A stretch of DNA of 64,000 nt from Dongia mobilis (GTDB lineage: Bacteria; Pseudomonadota; Alphaproteobacteria; Dongiales; Dongiaceae), in the NCBI RefSeq assembly GCF_004363235.1, contig NZ_SNYW01000011.1:124001-188000 (forward strand), in the 5' to 3' direction. Below, piece by piece: positions 1-8,313 of the stretch. Within the stretch, counting starts at the first letter, position 1. Each line of letters starts with the position of its first letter. The position numbers and the translations under genes were made by a program. A model generated the notes under the pieces. The model was not told where the DNA came from and did no database searches. It saw only the letters and a list, made by a program, of their open reading frames with translations.

Positions 1-586
1 GATCGACGCGGTTCTGGTCCAGCTTGATGATCTTCGGCTCGACCGCGGCAGCGAAGCGGCCATTGCGGCGATAGAGATCGAGCAGACGCTTCACGTCGGA
101 CTGGACGCGGCCCTGGGTATAGACGACGCGGGGGCGGAGCTGGATTTCGTTCTGCAGTTCTTCGTCTTCGAGCTTGTCGTTACCTTCGAAGGCGATGCGG
201 TTGATGATTGGATTTTCGGCCACCTGCACCACCAGCGCGTTCCCCTCGCGCCGGAAATTGACGTCGGCGAACAGACCGGTCGCGAAGAGGTTCTTTAGTG
301 CCCGGTCGATGGCACGGGCATCGAACGGATCGCCCGGATTGATCGCCATGTAGGAACGGACCGTATCCGGCTCGATGCGCTGGCTGCCCTCGATGCGGAT
401 CTCCATGATCGGATCGCCGGAGCCGATCGATTGCGCTGCCGCCGGCCGGACGGACCCGCCCTGCACCAGCACCGCCAACATCAAGACCGCAGCCGCCACG
501 GCCCAGGCCGCAAGGCGCAAGCGGCCAGGCCCCGCGCAGACACTGGCGCCAAATTGCTTACGCACAAGAGCCATATTACGCATCAT
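1..586 (-). CDS. bamA: Outer membrane protein assembly factor BamA, N-terminal part (cut by window edge)
   Basis: BamA is the central subunit of the BAM complex, which folds beta-barrel proteins into the outer membrane. Only the first 195 codons are present: an N-terminal signal region with a hydrophobic stretch (about residues 25-40) and an alanine-rich end, followed by POTRA-type sequence. POTRA hallmarks include EIRIEGSQRIEPDTV, the repeated FDARAIDRALKNLFATGLF unit, and the next domain starting INRIAFEGNDKLEDEEL. The gene follows rseP by 4 bp, the usual rseP-bamA order. Three in-frame ATGs (586, 583, 574) compete; none has a strong Shine-Dalgarno and I took the first. The barrel lies beyond position 1. 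Confidence 0.93.
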   Translation of the reverse strand, partial: MMRNMALVRKQFGASVCAGPGRLRLAAWAVAAAVLMLAVLVQGGSVRPAAAQSIGSGDPIMEIRIEGSQRIEPDTVRSYMAINPGDPFDARAIDRALKNLFATGLFADVNFRREGNALVVQVAENPIINRIAFEGNDKLEDEELQNEIQLRPRVVYTQGRVQSDVKRLLDLYRRNGRFAAAVEPKIIKLDQNRVD

Positions 587-590
587 CCGG

Positions 591-1730
591 TCAATTAAAA
601 AGCGCGCGGAATTTTTCGCCGACTTCCAAATAAACCAAGTCGTTCCATGTGGCAAACAACATCAGGCTAAGTACCATCGCCAAACCGATTTTCAGCCCCC
701 ATTCCTGCGCCCCATCACTGAGGGGACGCCCCCTCACCGCCTCGACCACGTAATAGGCCAGATGCCCGCCATCGAGCATGGGGACCGGGAAGAGATTGAT
801 CAGGCCGAGGTTGATCGACAGCAATACCGCCAGACTGACCAATGACAGGAAGCCGAACTTCGCCACTTCGCCCGACATGTCGGCGATGCTGAGAACGCCC
901 CGAATCTCGTCGGCCGAGCGCACCCCGGTGATCATCTGCCAGATACCTGTCAGCATGCTGGCGGCGATCCGGTAAGTTTCACCGGCCGCTTCGACCGCAG
1001 CGTCGATCGGGCCGAGTTCGGCCGTGATTCCCTCGCTCTTGCTGACGATGCCAAGGCGGCCGATGCGCTGCTCGTTGCCGAAGATATCCTTCTCCACCAC
1101 GATCTGCGGCTGCACATCGATTGTCAGGTCCGCCTCGCCGCGCCGGATCGAAAGGGTCAGCGGCCGGTCGAGATTGAGCTGGACGACGGCGGCCACGTCC
1201 TCGAACCGGTCCGTCGCCTGGCCGTTGATGGCCGTGATCCGGTCGCCCGGGAGAAGCCCGGCCTCCTGGGCCGCGGACGGCACCACGACTTCGTCGATCG
1301 TCGGCGCCCGGTAGGTCTTGCCATAGCTGACATAGAGGACGCCAAGCACGACCACGGCGAACAGGAAATTGGCGGCGGGACCCGCGGCCACGATGGCGGC
1401 CCGCTGCCAGACCGTCTTGTGGGCAAACGAGACCTTGCGGTCGGCCTCGCTCATGTCCTTGGGCTCGCCCTCGCCGCCCTCCAACTCGTTTGCGGCCATG
1501 CCGAACATGCGGACATAGCCGCCCAAGGGCAGCAGGCTGAACTTCCAGCGGGTGCCGTGCTTGTCGGTGATCCCGAAGATCTCGCGGCCGAAGCCGATGG
1601 AAAACACCTCGACCCGCACGCCGCAGAGCCGCGCCACCAGGAAATGACCCATCTCGTGCACGAAGACCAAGGGCGTCAGCAGCACCAGAAACCAGAAGCC
1701 ATTGCGCGAGATCTCGGCGAAGATATCCAT
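591..1730 (-). CDS. rseP: Site-2 intramembrane zinc metalloprotease RseP
   Basis: Inner-membrane S2P protease of 379 residues that cleaves transmembrane segments such as anti-sigma factors and signal peptide remnants. The zinc motif HEMGH is at residues 25-29 in the first membrane helix, and the second active-site motif LDGG is at 319-322, after a hydrophobic C-terminal helix pair. A PDZ-like region (GLLPGDRITAINGQ) lies between them. The family usually runs 360-450 residues, with one or two PDZ domains; here one is evident. AGGG seven bases before the ATG supports the start. The gene sits between dxr and bamA. Confidence 0.96.
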   Translation of the reverse strand: MDIFAEISRNGFWFLVLLTPLVFVHEMGHFLVARLCGVRVEVFSIGFGREIFGITDKHGTRWKFSLLPLGGYVRMFGMAANELEGGEGEPKDMSEADRKVSFAHKTVWQRAAIVAAGPAANFLFAVVVLGVLYVSYGKTYRAPTIDEVVVPSAAQEAGLLPGDRITAINGQATDRFEDVAAVVQLNLDRPLTLSIRRGEADLTIDVQPQIVVEKDIFGNEQRIGRLGIVSKSEGITAELGPIDAAVEAAGETYRIAASMLTGIWQMITGVRSADEIRGVLSIADMSGEVAKFGFLSLVSLAVLLSINLGLINLFPVPMLDGGHLAYYVVEAVRGRPLSDGAQEWGLKIGLAMVLSLMLFATWNDLVYLEVGEKFRALFN

Positions 1731-1775
1731 TCCAATTCCCTGATTTTAAAATTTTTTTTGAAGCGCCGGCGAAGC

Positions 1776-2990
1776 CTATGCCGCGTTGCGGCGGCGTGCG
1801 CTGATTTCCTCGGCGGCCGCTTCGCGGGCGGCGCGGTCGGTCTCGATGACATCGCCGATGCTGCCCAGCCCACCCTGCGGCAGGCGGAGCAGAACCTTTT
1901 CGACCACGGCGGCAATGTCCGTGAAGCGGATTTCGCTGCCGAGGAAGGCCGCCACCGCCACTTCGTTGGCGGCGTTGAGAATGGTCGGCGCCCGACCACC
2001 GGCCTTGAGTGCTTCCCGCGCCAGGCGCAGCGCCGGAAATCTTGTAGGATCAGGCGCTTCAAAGGTGAATTGCGCAGTCTTGGCGAAGTCCAGACGGGCC
2101 GAGGGAGCCGGGATTCGGGCCGGCCAGCCAAGGGCATAGGCGATCGGCGTGCGCATGTCCGGGGTACCCAGCTGCGCCAAGACCGAGCCGTCGGTATAGG
2201 CGACCATGGAATGGATGACCGATTGCGGATGCACCAGGATCTCGATCCGATCCTCCGGCAGGCCGAACAGGTGGTGGGCCTCGATCAGTTCCAGCCCCTT
2301 GTTCATCATCGAGGCGGAATCGACCGAGATCTTGGCCCCCATCGACCAGTTGGGATGGGCGACGGCCTGGGCCGGGGTCATCTCCGCCATCTCGGCCACA
2401 CTCTTGGTCCGGAAAGGGCCGCCGGAGGCCGTCAGGATGATCTTCTCGATCGCATCGCGCCGGTCGAAGTCGAATACCTGAAAGATGGCGGAGTGCTCGG
2501 AATCGACCGGCAGCATCACCGAACCGCTGGCCGCCACTTCCTTCATCATCAGATCGCCGGCGCAGACCAGCGTCTCCTTGTTGGCAAGGCCGATCATGGC
2601 GCCGCGGCGGACAGCGGCCAAGGTCGGCTCAAGGCCAGCGGCCCCCACGATCGAGGCCATCACCCAATCGGCCGGGCGCTCGGCCGCCTCAATGACGGCG
2701 GCCCGGCCCGCGGCAATTTCGATCCCGGTCCCGGAGAGGCCATCCTTCAGCCGGTCGTAATTCTCGGCCTTGCCGGTGACGGCGAGGCGAGGTTTCAGCC
2801 GGCGCGCCTGCTCGATCAGGAGGTCGACATTGCCATGGGCGGTCAGCGCCTCGACCCGGTAGCATTCGGGGTCGCGCTCGATCATGTCGATGGTGTTGCA
2901 CCCCACCGATCCGGTGCAGCCCAGGACGGTGACACTGCGGGGGTCGCTTTTGCTGGGGGCCCGGTAACCGGGCGCGCCACTTATAGCCAT
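1776..2990 (-). CDS. dxr: 1-deoxy-D-xylulose 5-phosphate reductoisomerase
   Basis: Dxr performs the first committed MEP-pathway step, converting DXP to MEP with NADPH and a divalent metal. The 404-residue protein has the nucleotide-binding loop GCTGSVG (24-30) and the metal-binding motif PVDSEHSAIFQ (161-171, ligands D163 and E165). A second motif, NKGLELIEAHHLFG, carries the third acidic ligand. The start codon lies inside the end of cdsA (10-bp overlap), so translation is probably coupled. The AT-rich 45 bp between dxr and rseP hold no clear terminator. Confidence 0.97.
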   Translation of the reverse strand: MAISGAPGYRAPSKSDPRSVTVLGCTGSVGCNTIDMIERDPECYRVEALTAHGNVDLLIEQARRLKPRLAVTGKAENYDRLKDGLSGTGIEIAAGRAAVIEAAERPADWVMASIVGAAGLEPTLAAVRRGAMIGLANKETLVCAGDLMMKEVAASGSVMLPVDSEHSAIFQVFDFDRRDAIEKIILTASGGPFRTKSVAEMAEMTPAQAVAHPNWSMGAKISVDSASMMNKGLELIEAHHLFGLPEDRIEILVHPQSVIHSMVAYTDGSVLAQLGTPDMRTPIAYALGWPARIPAPSARLDFAKTAQFTFEAPDPTRFPALRLAREALKAGGRAPTILNAANEVAVAAFLGSEIRFTDIAAVVEKVLLRLPQGGLGSIGDVIETDRAAREAAAEEISARRRNAA

Positions 2991-3874
2991 GACAGCACAC
3001 TGCCTTTGCCAAAATAATCCAACAGGGCGACCGCCACCGATACCGTCAGCAGCCCGTCGACCCGGTCCAGCACGCCCCCATGGCCCGGGATTATATGGCT
3101 GCTGTCCTTCATGCCAAAGCGTCGTTTGAAGGCGGATTCGACCAAGTCGCCCGCCTGCTCTATCACAGCGAGCAGCCCGCTCAAAATCATTAAATTCCAG
3201 ACGCTTGGACCATCAAGCCACCAGGCAGCAAGAAATCCGGCCAGAGCCGCAGCCGCTACCCCGCCAAGAAGCCCGGCCCAGGTCTTGTTCGGCGAGATGC
3301 GCGGCGCCAGCTTGGGGCCGCCGATGCTGCGGCCGGCGATATAGGCGCCGGTATCCGTGGCGATCACCAGGGCGAGGATCCAGGCCAGGGTTTCGATCCC
3401 GAGGCCGGTGACCGGGTCATCCCGCAGCCGCAGCAGTGCCAGGCTGGGAATGGCGACATAGAGCAGGCCGAGCGGGAACCACACGGCGCGACGGCGATGG
3501 GCGGGCCAGGCCACGATGAGGGCGACCAGCGCACCGCAGAGCACCAGCAGCCAGACCGGAAGGTCGATTGGCAGCGGCCGCGGCGCCCGTTCAACCAGCA
3601 GGATGCTCACGGCCAGGGCAGCCAGGACCAGGCCCGGCATGGCCCAGTCGCTGACCGGCAGGCGCGCCGCCGGCGTCGGGTCGTCCGGGTTGCGCCGGCG
3701 CCCGGCAATGCGGGCCCACTCCCAGGCCATCAGCCCGGCGAACAGGATGACCAGGGCATCGAACCAGGGCCGACCCAGCCAGATGGCAGCGGCCACCACC
3801 GGGATCAGGACTAGGGCAGACAGAATCCGGGTAACCAGATTGGATGGGCCGGGCCGGCTATTGGGCGGCGCCAT
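2981..3874 (-). CDS. cdsA: Phosphatidate cytidylyltransferase
   Basis: CdsA makes CDP-diacylglycerol from phosphatidic acid and CTP in the inner membrane, the entry to all phospholipids. I start at the ATG at 3874, giving MAPPNSRPGPSNLVTRILSA and 297 residues, 17 bp inside uppS; the longer upstream reading is the shifted frame of uppS. The sequence is a string of hydrophobic helices. The C-terminal family signature is intact: AFKRRFGMKDSSHIIPGHGG followed by VLDRVDG. It follows uppS and overlaps dxr, the usual alphaproteobacterial order. Confidence 0.95.
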   Translation of the reverse strand: MAPPNSRPGPSNLVTRILSALVLIPVVAAAIWLGRPWFDALVILFAGLMAWEWARIAGRRRNPDDPTPAARLPVSDWAMPGLVLAALAVSILLVERAPRPLPIDLPVWLLVLCGALVALIVAWPAHRRRAVWFPLGLLYVAIPSLALLRLRDDPVTGLGIETLAWILALVIATDTGAYIAGRSIGGPKLAPRISPNKTWAGLLGGVAAAALAGFLAAWWLDGPSVWNLMILSGLLAVIEQAGDLVESAFKRRFGMKDSSHIIPGHGGVLDRVDGLLTVSVAVALLDYFGKGSVLSWL

Positions 3875-4610
3875 AGCGCCGGCTCCGGCCCTGATACTCC
3901 GCGATCGCCGCCTGCAGATCGTCGATGCCGAAATCGGGCCAGTGCTTGTCCAGGAAGACGAACTCGGCATAGGCACATTGCCAGAGCAGGAAGTTGCTGA
4001 TGCGCTTCTCGCCGCTGGTGCGGATCAGCAGATCCGGGTCCGGCATGCCGGCGGTCAGCAGGAAGCTCTCGAAGGCGGTTTCGTCCAATTCGCCGGGACT
4101 GACCTCGCCGCGTTCGGCCGCCTGCAGCAGGCGCCGCGCCGCCAGCACGATCTCGGCGCGGGCGCCATAGCTCAGCGCCACCGTCAGGACCAGGCGGGAA
4201 TTGCCAGCGGTGCGCCCCTCGGCCGCCTCGATCAGGCGGACGACATCGGCACCCAGGCGCTCGCGGTCGCCGATCACCTTGAGGCGGACGCCGTTCTGGT
4301 GCAGTTCATCGATCTCGCGGTTGAGATAGAGCTTGAGCAGCCCCATCAGATCGTCGATCTCGGCCGCCGGCCGCTTCCAGTTTTCCGACGAGAAGCCGAA
4401 CAGGGTGAGGTAGTCGACGCCGCATTGCGCGGCACCCTTGACCGCCTGGCGCACGGCTTCGGCCCCGTAATTGTGGCCGACTGTACGCGGCAGGCCGCGC
4501 GCCCTCGCCCACCGCCCGTTGCCGTCCATGATGATGGCGACATGGCGTGGCGGCGGCACTTCGCCCGCCGGCTGGTTCAGGACCTCGGCTATGCGGCGGG
4601 GCTGGTTCAA
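3858..4610 (-). CDS. uppS: Undecaprenyl diphosphate synthase (cis-prenyltransferase)
   Basis: Makes C55 undecaprenyl diphosphate, the lipid carrier for peptidoglycan and O-antigen, from FPP and IPP. The 250-residue protein has the catalytic motif MDGNGRWA (D29) and RTVGHNYGAEAVR near the N-terminus. The SSENWKRP motif follows, and the C-terminal block LLIRTSGEKRISNFLLWQ with FLDKHWPDF completes the fold. The start lies 2 bp after the frr stop, so the ribosome-binding site is inside frr. Confidence 0.96.
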   Translation of the reverse strand: MNQPRRIAEVLNQPAGEVPPPRHVAIIMDGNGRWARARGLPRTVGHNYGAEAVRQAVKGAAQCGVDYLTLFGFSSENWKRPAAEIDDLMGLLKLYLNREIDELHQNGVRLKVIGDRERLGADVVRLIEAAEGRTAGNSRLVLTVALSYGARAEIVLAARRLLQAAERGEVSPGELDETAFESFLLTAGMPDPDLLIRTSGEKRISNFLLWQCAYAEFVFLDKHWPDFGIDDLQAAIAEYQGRSRRYGAAQ

Positions 4611-4612
4611 GG

Positions 4613-5170
4613 TCAGACCTGCAGGATTTCCTTTTCCTTGGTGGCCAGTGCCTCGTCGACCTTCTTCACATGCTCGTCGGTCAGCTTCTGCATCTGGTCG
4701 GCGAGCTTCTTGTGCTCGTCCTCGGAAATCTCGTGGTCCTTTTCCAGCTTTTTCAGGTAGTCCATACCGTCGCGGCGCACATTGCGGACAGCGACACGGC
4801 CCTGTTCGGCATATTTGTGGGCGATCTTGGTCAGTTCCTGGCGGCGCTCCTGCGACAGTTCCGGTAGGGGCACGCGGACCGTATTGCCGTCACTGGCCGG
4901 GTTGAGGCCGAGGCCGGAATCACGGATCGCCTTTTCGACGGCAGAGACCATACCCTTGTCCCAGACCTGGACGGTGATCATGCGCGGCTCCGGCACGCTG
5001 ACCGTGCCGACCTGGTTCAACGGCATGGTGCTGCCATAGGCGCTGACCTGCACGGGGTCGAGCAGGCCGGCCGAGGCGCGGCCGGTGCGCAGGCCGCCGA
5101 ACTCCTTGCGCAGGGCTTCGAGCGCGCCGTCCATGCGGCGGCTGAAATCGTTGAGGCGCGGATCGGTCAT
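4613..5170 (-). CDS. frr: Ribosome recycling factor
   Basis: RRF splits the post-termination ribosome together with EF-G. The ATG at 5170 gives [20 protein letters not shown] and 185 residues, the standard length. Typical family segments are [19 protein letters not shown], the central [20 protein letters not shown] and a charged helical C-terminus ([15 protein letters not shown]). The open frame extends far upstream, but that part is the shifted frame of pyrH. A 20-bp gap separates it from pyrH, the usual partner. Confidence 0.97.
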   Translation of the reverse strand: MTDPRLNDFSRRMDGALEALRKEFGGLRTGRASAGLLDPVQVSAYGSTMPLNQVGTVSVPEPRMITVQVWDKGMVSAVEKAIRDSGLGLNPASDGNTVRVPLPELSQERRQELTKIAHKYAEQGRVAVRNVRRDGMDYLKKLEKDHEISEDEHKKLADQMQKLTDEHVKKVDEALATKEKEILQV

Positions 5171-5190
5171 GGTGCTGTCTCCTCGTCTTC

Positions 5191-5997
5191 TTATTCCGCC
5201 GCGGCGCGGTCGCCGATCACGGTATAGCGGCCGTGGCCCTGCATCACCTCGGCGAACATGCCCGGCGTATGGATGGAAAACACGATGATGGGTATGCCGT
5301 TGTCGCGCGCCAGCGCGATCGCCGTCGCATCCATCACCTTGAGATTGCGGCTCAGGACATCCTGGTGGCTGAGCTGCTGGTAGCGCTCGGCATCCTTCTG
5401 GATCTTGGGATCGGCGCTGTAGACGCCATCGACCTTGGTGCCTTTCAGCAGCGCCTGGCAGCCCATTTCGGAGGCGCGCAGGGCGGCGGCCGTGTCGGTG
5501 GTGAAATAGGGGTTGCCGGTGCCGGCGGCGAAGATCACGACGCGGCCCTTCTCCAGATGCCGCACGGCGCGGCGGCGGATATAGGGCTCGCAGACCGATT
5601 GCATCGGTATGGCGGAGAGAACGCGGGTATCGACGCCCAGCTGCTCGAGCGCGTTCTGCATGGCGAGCGCGTTCATGATGGTGGCCAGCATGCCCATGTA
5701 ATCGGCCGAGGCGCGCTGCATGCCCTCGGAAGCACCGGCAATGCCGCGGAAGATGTTGCCGCCGCCGATGACGAGGCAGCATTCGACGCCCAGCGCATGG
5801 ACCTCGCGCACTTCCTTGGCGACCCGGTTCACCGTCGCCGGTTCCAGGCCGTAATCGCGGCTGCCCATCAGGGCCTCGCCGGAAATCTTCAGGAGAACGC
5901 GCTTGTAGAGCAGGCCCTCGGCCGGGTTGGCAGGCGCATGAAGGGCATGGGTCTCGCCGGAAGCCTCATCGCCCGAAGCCGCACCAGCCATGGACAT
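5191..5997 (-). CDS. pyrH: UMP kinase
   Basis: Phosphorylates UMP to UDP; hexameric bacterial type of the amino acid kinase fold. Key segments are KISGEALMG (phosphate loop), [12 protein letters not shown], and [21 protein letters not shown] start at the ATG at 5997 (268 residues) because AGGGAGG lies eight bases upstream. This leaves an unusually long N-terminal extension of about 30 residues ([15 protein letters not shown]...) before the core, so a later start cannot be excluded. It is followed by frr. Confidence 0.95.
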   Translation of the reverse strand: MSMAGAASGDEASGETHALHAPANPAEGLLYKRVLLKISGEALMGSRDYGLEPATVNRVAKEVREVHALGVECCLVIGGGNIFRGIAGASEGMQRASADYMGMLATIMNALAMQNALEQLGVDTRVLSAIPMQSVCEPYIRRRAVRHLEKGRVVIFAAGTGNPYFTTDTAAALRASEMGCQALLKGTKVDGVYSADPKIQKDAERYQQLSHQDVLSRNLKVMDATAIALARDNGIPIIVFSIHTPGMFAEVMQGHGRYTVIGDRAAAE

Positions 5998-6175
5998 GCC
6001 CTTGCCTCCCTGCCTCTTGCCCTGTGGGACCGGCCGCCTGGACGGCGACCGCTCCTGCAATCCGGGTCGAACTATACACCGATTCGGCACGGCGGAAGCC
6101 GCGCGGCGTCACACCCGGCGTGACGCCCTGATCGGGGTTTCCGGCGCCGCCATGCGGCGGATCCGGGACCGCGGT

Positions 6176-6203
6176 CCCGGGCCGGGCAGACGCCCGGCCC
6201 GGG
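6176..6203 (-). terminator. GC-rich stem-loop between tsf and pyrH
   Basis: A perfect 12-bp inverted repeat (6176-6187 with 6192-6203) closes a 4-nt loop nine bases after the tsf stop. No T-run follows, so it is not a classical intrinsic terminator. More likely it stabilises the tsf 3' end or partly attenuates read-through into pyrH. The structure is seen directly; the role is inference. Confidence 0.45.
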
Positions 6204-6212
6204 CTGCCACGA

Positions 6213-7136
6213 TCAGGCCTTCAACTGGGCCGCGACCTCGGAAGCGAAATCCTTCTCTTCCTTCTCGATGCCCTCGCCCAGCGCCATGCGGACGAAGCCG
6301 GTCAGCTTCACCGGGGCACCGACTTCCTTGGCAGCCTTCTCGACCACCTGCTTCACCCGGCTCTCGCCGTCGATGACATAGACCTGCTCGAGCAGCACCA
6401 CTTCCTCGTAGTATTTCCGGAGGCGCCCCTCGACCATCTTGGCGATGATTTCCTCGGGCTTGCCGGACGCGCGCGCCTGCTCGGACAGCACATCACGCTC
6501 GCGCTCCAGCGCCGACTGGTCGACGCTGGCGATGTCGAGCGATTGCGGGTTCGCAGCCGCAACATGCATGGCGATCTGCTTGCCCAGCGCCTGCAGCTTG
6601 GCAGCATCGCCGGTCGATTCGAGGGCCACCAGCACGCCGATCTTGCCCATGCCCGGGGCGACCGAGTTGTGGATGTAGGAAGCCACCACGCCATCCTTCA
6701 CGGAGAGCTGCGCCGCGCGGCGCAGGTTCATGTTCTCGCCGATGGTGGCAACCAAATTGGTCAATTTTTCGGCAACGGTGACACCACCATCGGGATATTT
6801 CGCGGCCTTCAGCGCCTCGATGTCGCCGCCGGCCAGCGCCAGCTTGGCGACGGCCGCCACGAAACCCTGGAACTGGTCGTTGCGGGCGACGAAATCGGTC
6901 TCGGCATTCACTTCGACCAGGGCGCCGGCCTTGCCTTCGGCGGCGGCACCGACCAGACCCTCGGCAGCGACGCGGCCGGCCTTCTTGGCGGCGGCGGCGA
7001 GGCCCTTTTTGCGCAGCCAGTCGACCGCAGCCTCGATGTCGCCGTTGTTCTCGGCGAGCGCCTTCTTGCAATCCATCATGCCGGCACCGGAGGTTTCGCG
7101 CAGCTCCTTCACGAGCGCCGCAGTAATCTCGGCCAT
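6213..7136 (-). CDS. tsf: Translation elongation factor Ts
   Basis: EF-Ts is the nucleotide exchange factor for EF-Tu. The 307-residue protein opens with [20 protein letters not shown] and the family motif [20 protein letters not shown] (UBA-like domain). The core motif [13 protein letters not shown] is next, and the repeated dimerisation domain follows. The ATG at 7136 is the only sensible start. It lies downstream of rpsB, the near-universal bacterial arrangement, with a 110-bp spacer containing a hairpin. Confidence 0.98.
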   Translation of the reverse strand: MAEITAALVKELRETSGAGMMDCKKALAENNGDIEAAVDWLRKKGLAAAAKKAGRVAAEGLVGAAAEGKAGALVEVNAETDFVARNDQFQGFVAAVAKLALAGGDIEALKAAKYPDGGVTVAEKLTNLVATIGENMNLRRAAQLSVKDGVVASYIHNSVAPGMGKIGVLVALESTGDAAKLQALGKQIAMHVAAANPQSLDIASVDQSALERERDVLSEQARASGKPEEIIAKMVEGRLRKYYEEVVLLEQVYVIDGESRVKQVVEKAAKEVGAPVKLTGFVRMALGEGIEKEEKDFASEVAAQLKA

Positions 7137-7187
7137 GCTTCTATCCTTTCGTCACTAACCTGGGATCTGGGGAAATGCTTGATATGG

Positions 7188-7228
7188 CAATGGGGTCCGG
7201 GGCGCAGGCGGCGCACCGAACCCCATTG
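7188..7228 (-). terminator. Stem-loop in the rpsB-tsf spacer
   Basis: CAATGGGGT (7188-7196) pairs perfectly with ACCCCATTG (7220-7228), with a further CGG/CCG pairing inside. No T-tract follows on the minus strand. A hairpin at this place could set the S2:EF-Ts ratio by partial attenuation or processing, as known for the E. coli rpsB-tsf operon. The role here is inferred. Confidence 0.45.
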
Positions 7229-7246
7229 TCGGGTACGATCTCCGCC

Positions 7247-8032
7247 TTAGGCGGTGGCAGCCTGATCGGCGCCCTCGCCCGCCGGCGGCAGCTGCTCGGC
7301 CGGCAGTTCCTCGGACTCGCCGATGTCGCGGCCCGTGGTGATCGCTTCCTGCTGCAGGCCGTCGAGGACGGCGCCGGAGAAGAGATCGAGGTAGAGCGAG
7401 ATGGCGCGAATCGCGTCATCATTGCCCGGCACCGGGTGGTTGATGCCTTCCGGCGAGGAATTGGAATCGAGGATGGCGACGACCGGGATGCCCAGCTTGT
7501 TGGCTTCCTTGACGGCGAGCGATTCCTTGTTGGTGTCGATGATCACCAGGATGTCCGGCTGGCCGCCCATGTCCTTGATGCCGCCCAGCGCCCGCTCCAG
7601 CTTGTCGCGGTCGCGGGTGAGCATCAGCAATTCCTTCTTGGTCAGGCCGACGGTGTTGGTGGTCAGCTTCTCCTCGATCTCGCGCAGGCGCTTGATCGAC
7701 TGGGAAATGGTCTTCCAGTTGGAGAGCATGCCACCCAGCCAACGGTGGTTGACGTAATACTGGCCGCAGCGCTTGGCGGCTTCCGCGACCTTGTCGGAGG
7801 CGGCGCGCTTGGTACCGACGAAGAGGACGCGACCGCCGGCCGCGGCGACGTCGCGCACGGTCTTGATCGCCTGCTCGAGCAGCGGGGCGGTGTATTCGAG
7901 ATTGATGATGTGAATGCCGTTGCGAACGCCGAACAGATAGGGAGCCATCTGCGGGTTCCAGCGACGGGTATGGTGACCAAAGTGCACGCCAGCTTCCAGG
8001 AGCTGGCGCATGCTGAAGGTTGGCAGCGCCAT
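7247..8032 (-). CDS. rpsB: Small ribosomal subunit protein S2
   Basis: Ribosomal protein S2. The ATG at 8032 ([20 protein letters not shown]) is preceded by AAGGA with an 8-base gap. An in-frame TTG two codons upstream is open but poorly spaced. The protein is 261 residues with family signatures [34 protein letters not shown] and [10 protein letters not shown]; the last 25 residues are an acidic, alanine/glutamate-rich tail. It is first in the rpsB-tsf-pyrH-frr run and has its own promoter upstream. Confidence 0.97.
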   Translation of the reverse strand: MALPTFSMRQLLEAGVHFGHHTRRWNPQMAPYLFGVRNGIHIINLEYTAPLLEQAIKTVRDVAAAGGRVLFVGTKRAASDKVAEAAKRCGQYYVNHRWLGGMLSNWKTISQSIKRLREIEEKLTTNTVGLTKKELLMLTRDRDKLERALGGIKDMGGQPDILVIIDTNKESLAVKEANKLGIPVVAILDSNSSPEGINHPVPGNDDAIRAISLYLDLFSGAVLDGLQQEAITTGRDIGESEELPAEQLPPAGEGADQAATA

Positions 8033-8168
8033 TTTCAAAGTCCTTTTCCGGTTAAGCCTCTGCGGGTTTTGCGGTTTAAGTCCAAGGACTTAGACCACCG
8101 GAGCGAAGTCTGCCGGGATGTCTCCCCGGACAGCGCGCGAACCCGCATGCGGTTTTGTTAGCGGGGGT

Positions 8169-8197
8169 TATCTACAGGGCTCGGGGGGAAATGGCAA
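8169..8197 (-). promoter_or_regulatory. Predicted sigma-70-type promoter of rpsB
   Basis: On the minus strand TTGCCA (8192-8197), a 17-bp spacer and TAGATA (8169-8174) form a good -35/-10 pair. This predicts a leader of about 130 nt before rpsB. The leader contains CCGGGGAGACATCCCGG and the palindrome CCGCATGCGG, which could fold for S2 autoregulation (inference). Confidence 0.55.
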
Positions 8198-8207
8198 GGG
8201 GCGAACA

Positions 8208-8227
8208 ATGTTGATATTTTTCAACAT
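8208..8227. repeat. Inverted repeat upstream of the rpsB promoter
   Basis: ATGTTGA (8208-8214) and TCAACAT (8221-8227) form a perfect 7-bp inverted repeat around TATTTT, 10 bp upstream of the rpsB -35 box and 87 bp after the dnaE stop. It could be an operator, an AT-rich activating element or a weak dnaE terminator; the T-run needed for a terminator is poor. Confidence 0.4.
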
Positions 8228-8313
8228 GTTAGATAACCACGGAAACCATCTTGGCATAGATGCATCAACTAGGCCCGCCTGCACAGGGCATCAGAAACTG
8301 AATCCGGCGTCCA

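Noticed and set aside
1741-1762. AT-rich run between dxr and rseP as a terminator
   Set aside because: No stem precedes the A/T run on the minus strand, and rseP must be transcribed through it.
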